Assembly (NCBI GenBank): GCA_003354225.1
Contig: PIVH01000141.1
Span: forward strand, 1-7,569
Reading direction: 5' to 3'
DNA length: 7,569 bases
From: Globobulimina sp.
Taxonomy: Eukaryota > Foraminifera > Rotaliida
Made by a program: the position numbers and the translations under genes. The notes beneath the pieces were generated by a model. The model was given only the letters and a program-made list of their open reading frames with translations, ran no database searches and was not told the origin of the DNA. Of this stretch, positions 6,971 to 7,569 are shown one piece after another. Each line of letters starts with the position of its first letter. Within the stretch, counting starts at the first letter, position 1.

Positions 6971-7569
6971 ATGGCAATGGCTACAAACTCTACTAATCCA
7001 CTCATCAAACGATCATTCCCCATGCAATTGCAACCAAATCATGCACATTTTAGTACCAATATTAATCCATTAACTCCCAATCCATCATTCATTGACATTG
7101 GCGATATGTATCAACACAAACTAACATCGAAAATCAATATGGATGTGCCATCAGATTATGATTGGACTAAATCGTCGGCACAGAATTATTCAGTGAAATA
7201 TCAAGCCATTGATTTCATAGATTATGAATATTCAAAATCACTGATCGATTATACATATCATGGCTATTATACAGAGCAAAGACAACAACAAGTACATAAT
7301 CCAATCATTGGGTATTACAAATCCATTGCCATCAACAATGTATGACATAATCCAATCATTTTGTGCACAATGCGTATATTTAGCAATATTTTTGTAATAC
7401 ACAGTTAAAAACACCAGAATATCTAAAGGATAATCCATGGGTTTTATTCACCGCTGGACCTATGGGCGCTGGCAAAACACACACATTGCAATGGCTGCAA
7501 GGTTTAGGTGTATTTCCCTTGGCAGCATTCCTCAAAGTTCAGTCTTCCACATTTTCCAATGTGACATGG
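6863..7569 (+). CDS. Zeta-toxin-like P-loop kinase, eukaryotic type, partial at right edge (2 exons seen)
   Basis: Exons 6863-7339 and 7405-7569 remain in one frame and run off the window. The first ATG is 6863; ATG 6971 (MAMATNSTN) is equally possible, and it leaves a more usual upstream gap and drops a basic 36-residue lead. Seen: a low-complexity Asn/Pro/His-rich N-terminus; YHGYYTEQRQ (by my count residues 132-141), a motif I recall preceding the kinase domain in this group; NPWVLFTAGP; the Walker A GPMGAGKT (177-184); then TLQWLQGLGVFPL. Bacterial zeta enzymes are toxins that phosphorylate UDP-N-acetylglucosamine. Eukaryotic relatives are single-gene P-loop proteins with mostly unknown substrates, and nothing here suggests a toxin-antitoxin pair. 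After FPLAAFLKV the usual acidic D-P-D is absent, so either the site has changed or another intron begins near 7537. Confidence 0.75.
7281..7360 (+). repeat. Imperfect direct duplication spanning the kinase intron donor
   Basis: Bases 7294-7309 and 7345-7360 are identical over 16 nt, 51 bases apart. Similarity extends upstream as CAACAA-GT-ACATAAT (7284 onwards) against CAACAATGTATGACATAAT (7333 onwards). The first copy is in the exon; the second straddles the exon end and the intron start. Each copy has a GT in codon phase 0. Confidence 0.75.
7340..7404 (+). other. Intron of the zeta-like kinase gene (65 nt)
   Basis: The donor is GTATGA after AAT and the acceptor AATACACAG. Both sides are phase 0. 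Without removal the frame stops at TGA one codon into the intron. Splicing joins the YHGYYT exon to the exon with the P-loop. Confidence 0.88.

Noticed and set aside
7238-7438. Minus-strand 66-residue open frame over the kinase intron
   Set aside because: It overlaps a well-supported plus-strand exon and intron, including the direct duplication, and shows no family features.
6863-7569. Bacterial-type zeta/epsilon toxin-antitoxin locus
   Set aside because: The gene has an intron and a eukaryotic N-terminal extension, and no small antitoxin-like gene lies upstream; the neighbour is a GH28 enzyme on the other strand.
1-7569. tRNA, rRNA, CRISPR, transposon ends or viral hallmark genes
   Set aside because: No cloverleaf-like segments, spaced repeats, terminal inverted repeats, capsid or polymerase motifs were seen on either strand.

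Overview
The window looks like compact, AT-rich nuclear DNA of a unicellular eukaryote. The evidence is that four protein genes can be read through only if short spliceosomal introns (53 to about 93 nt, most 61 to 65 nt) are removed. All three complete genes end in TAA under the standard code, and intergenic gaps are tens of bases. The domain mix is Calx-beta, bulb-lectin and TSP1 on one membrane protein, a secreted GH28 pectinase-like enzyme, a USP9X-like helical scaffold and a eukaryotic zeta-like P-loop kinase. It suggests a free-living phagotrophic or amoeboid protist; Rhizaria or Foraminifera is my guess from memory of similar proteins, and the sequence does not prove it. No phylum-level marker is present.

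Layout, left to right. (1) 10-2885, minus strand, five exons: an 868-residue type I membrane protein with a signal peptide, bulb-type lectin region, a W-R-Q-S/N-P...W-S-G-L module, two Calx-beta domains, a degenerate TSP1 domain, a Calx-like beta domain, one transmembrane helix and an acidic cytoplasmic tail. (2) 2916-5385, minus strand, three exons: about 770 residues resembling the N-terminal helical-repeat part of giant USP9X/FAF-type deubiquitinases, with two near-identical Tudor-like modules plus a third divergent one, and no catalytic domain. (3) 5481-6823, minus strand, two exons: a 429-residue secreted GH28 polygalacturonase-like enzyme. (4) 6863 (or 6971) to beyond the right edge, plus strand: a zeta-toxin-like P-loop kinase, divergent from the GH28 gene. 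No stretch over 300 bases lacks a gene. I saw no RNA genes, transposons or CRISPR arrays.

The three minus-strand genes are tightly packed head-to-tail (gaps of 95 and 30 nt), but their predicted compartments differ: cell surface, cytosol or nucleus, and secreted or vacuolar. I infer genome compaction rather than a shared pathway. The most interesting points concern introns. One intron has an apparent GA-AG boundary. Two introns contain copies of exon sequence. One retained intron would turn the membrane protein into a secreted form. Donor sites start GTT or GTA, never GTAAGT. All intron models were derived by reading frames and domain continuity, without transcript data.
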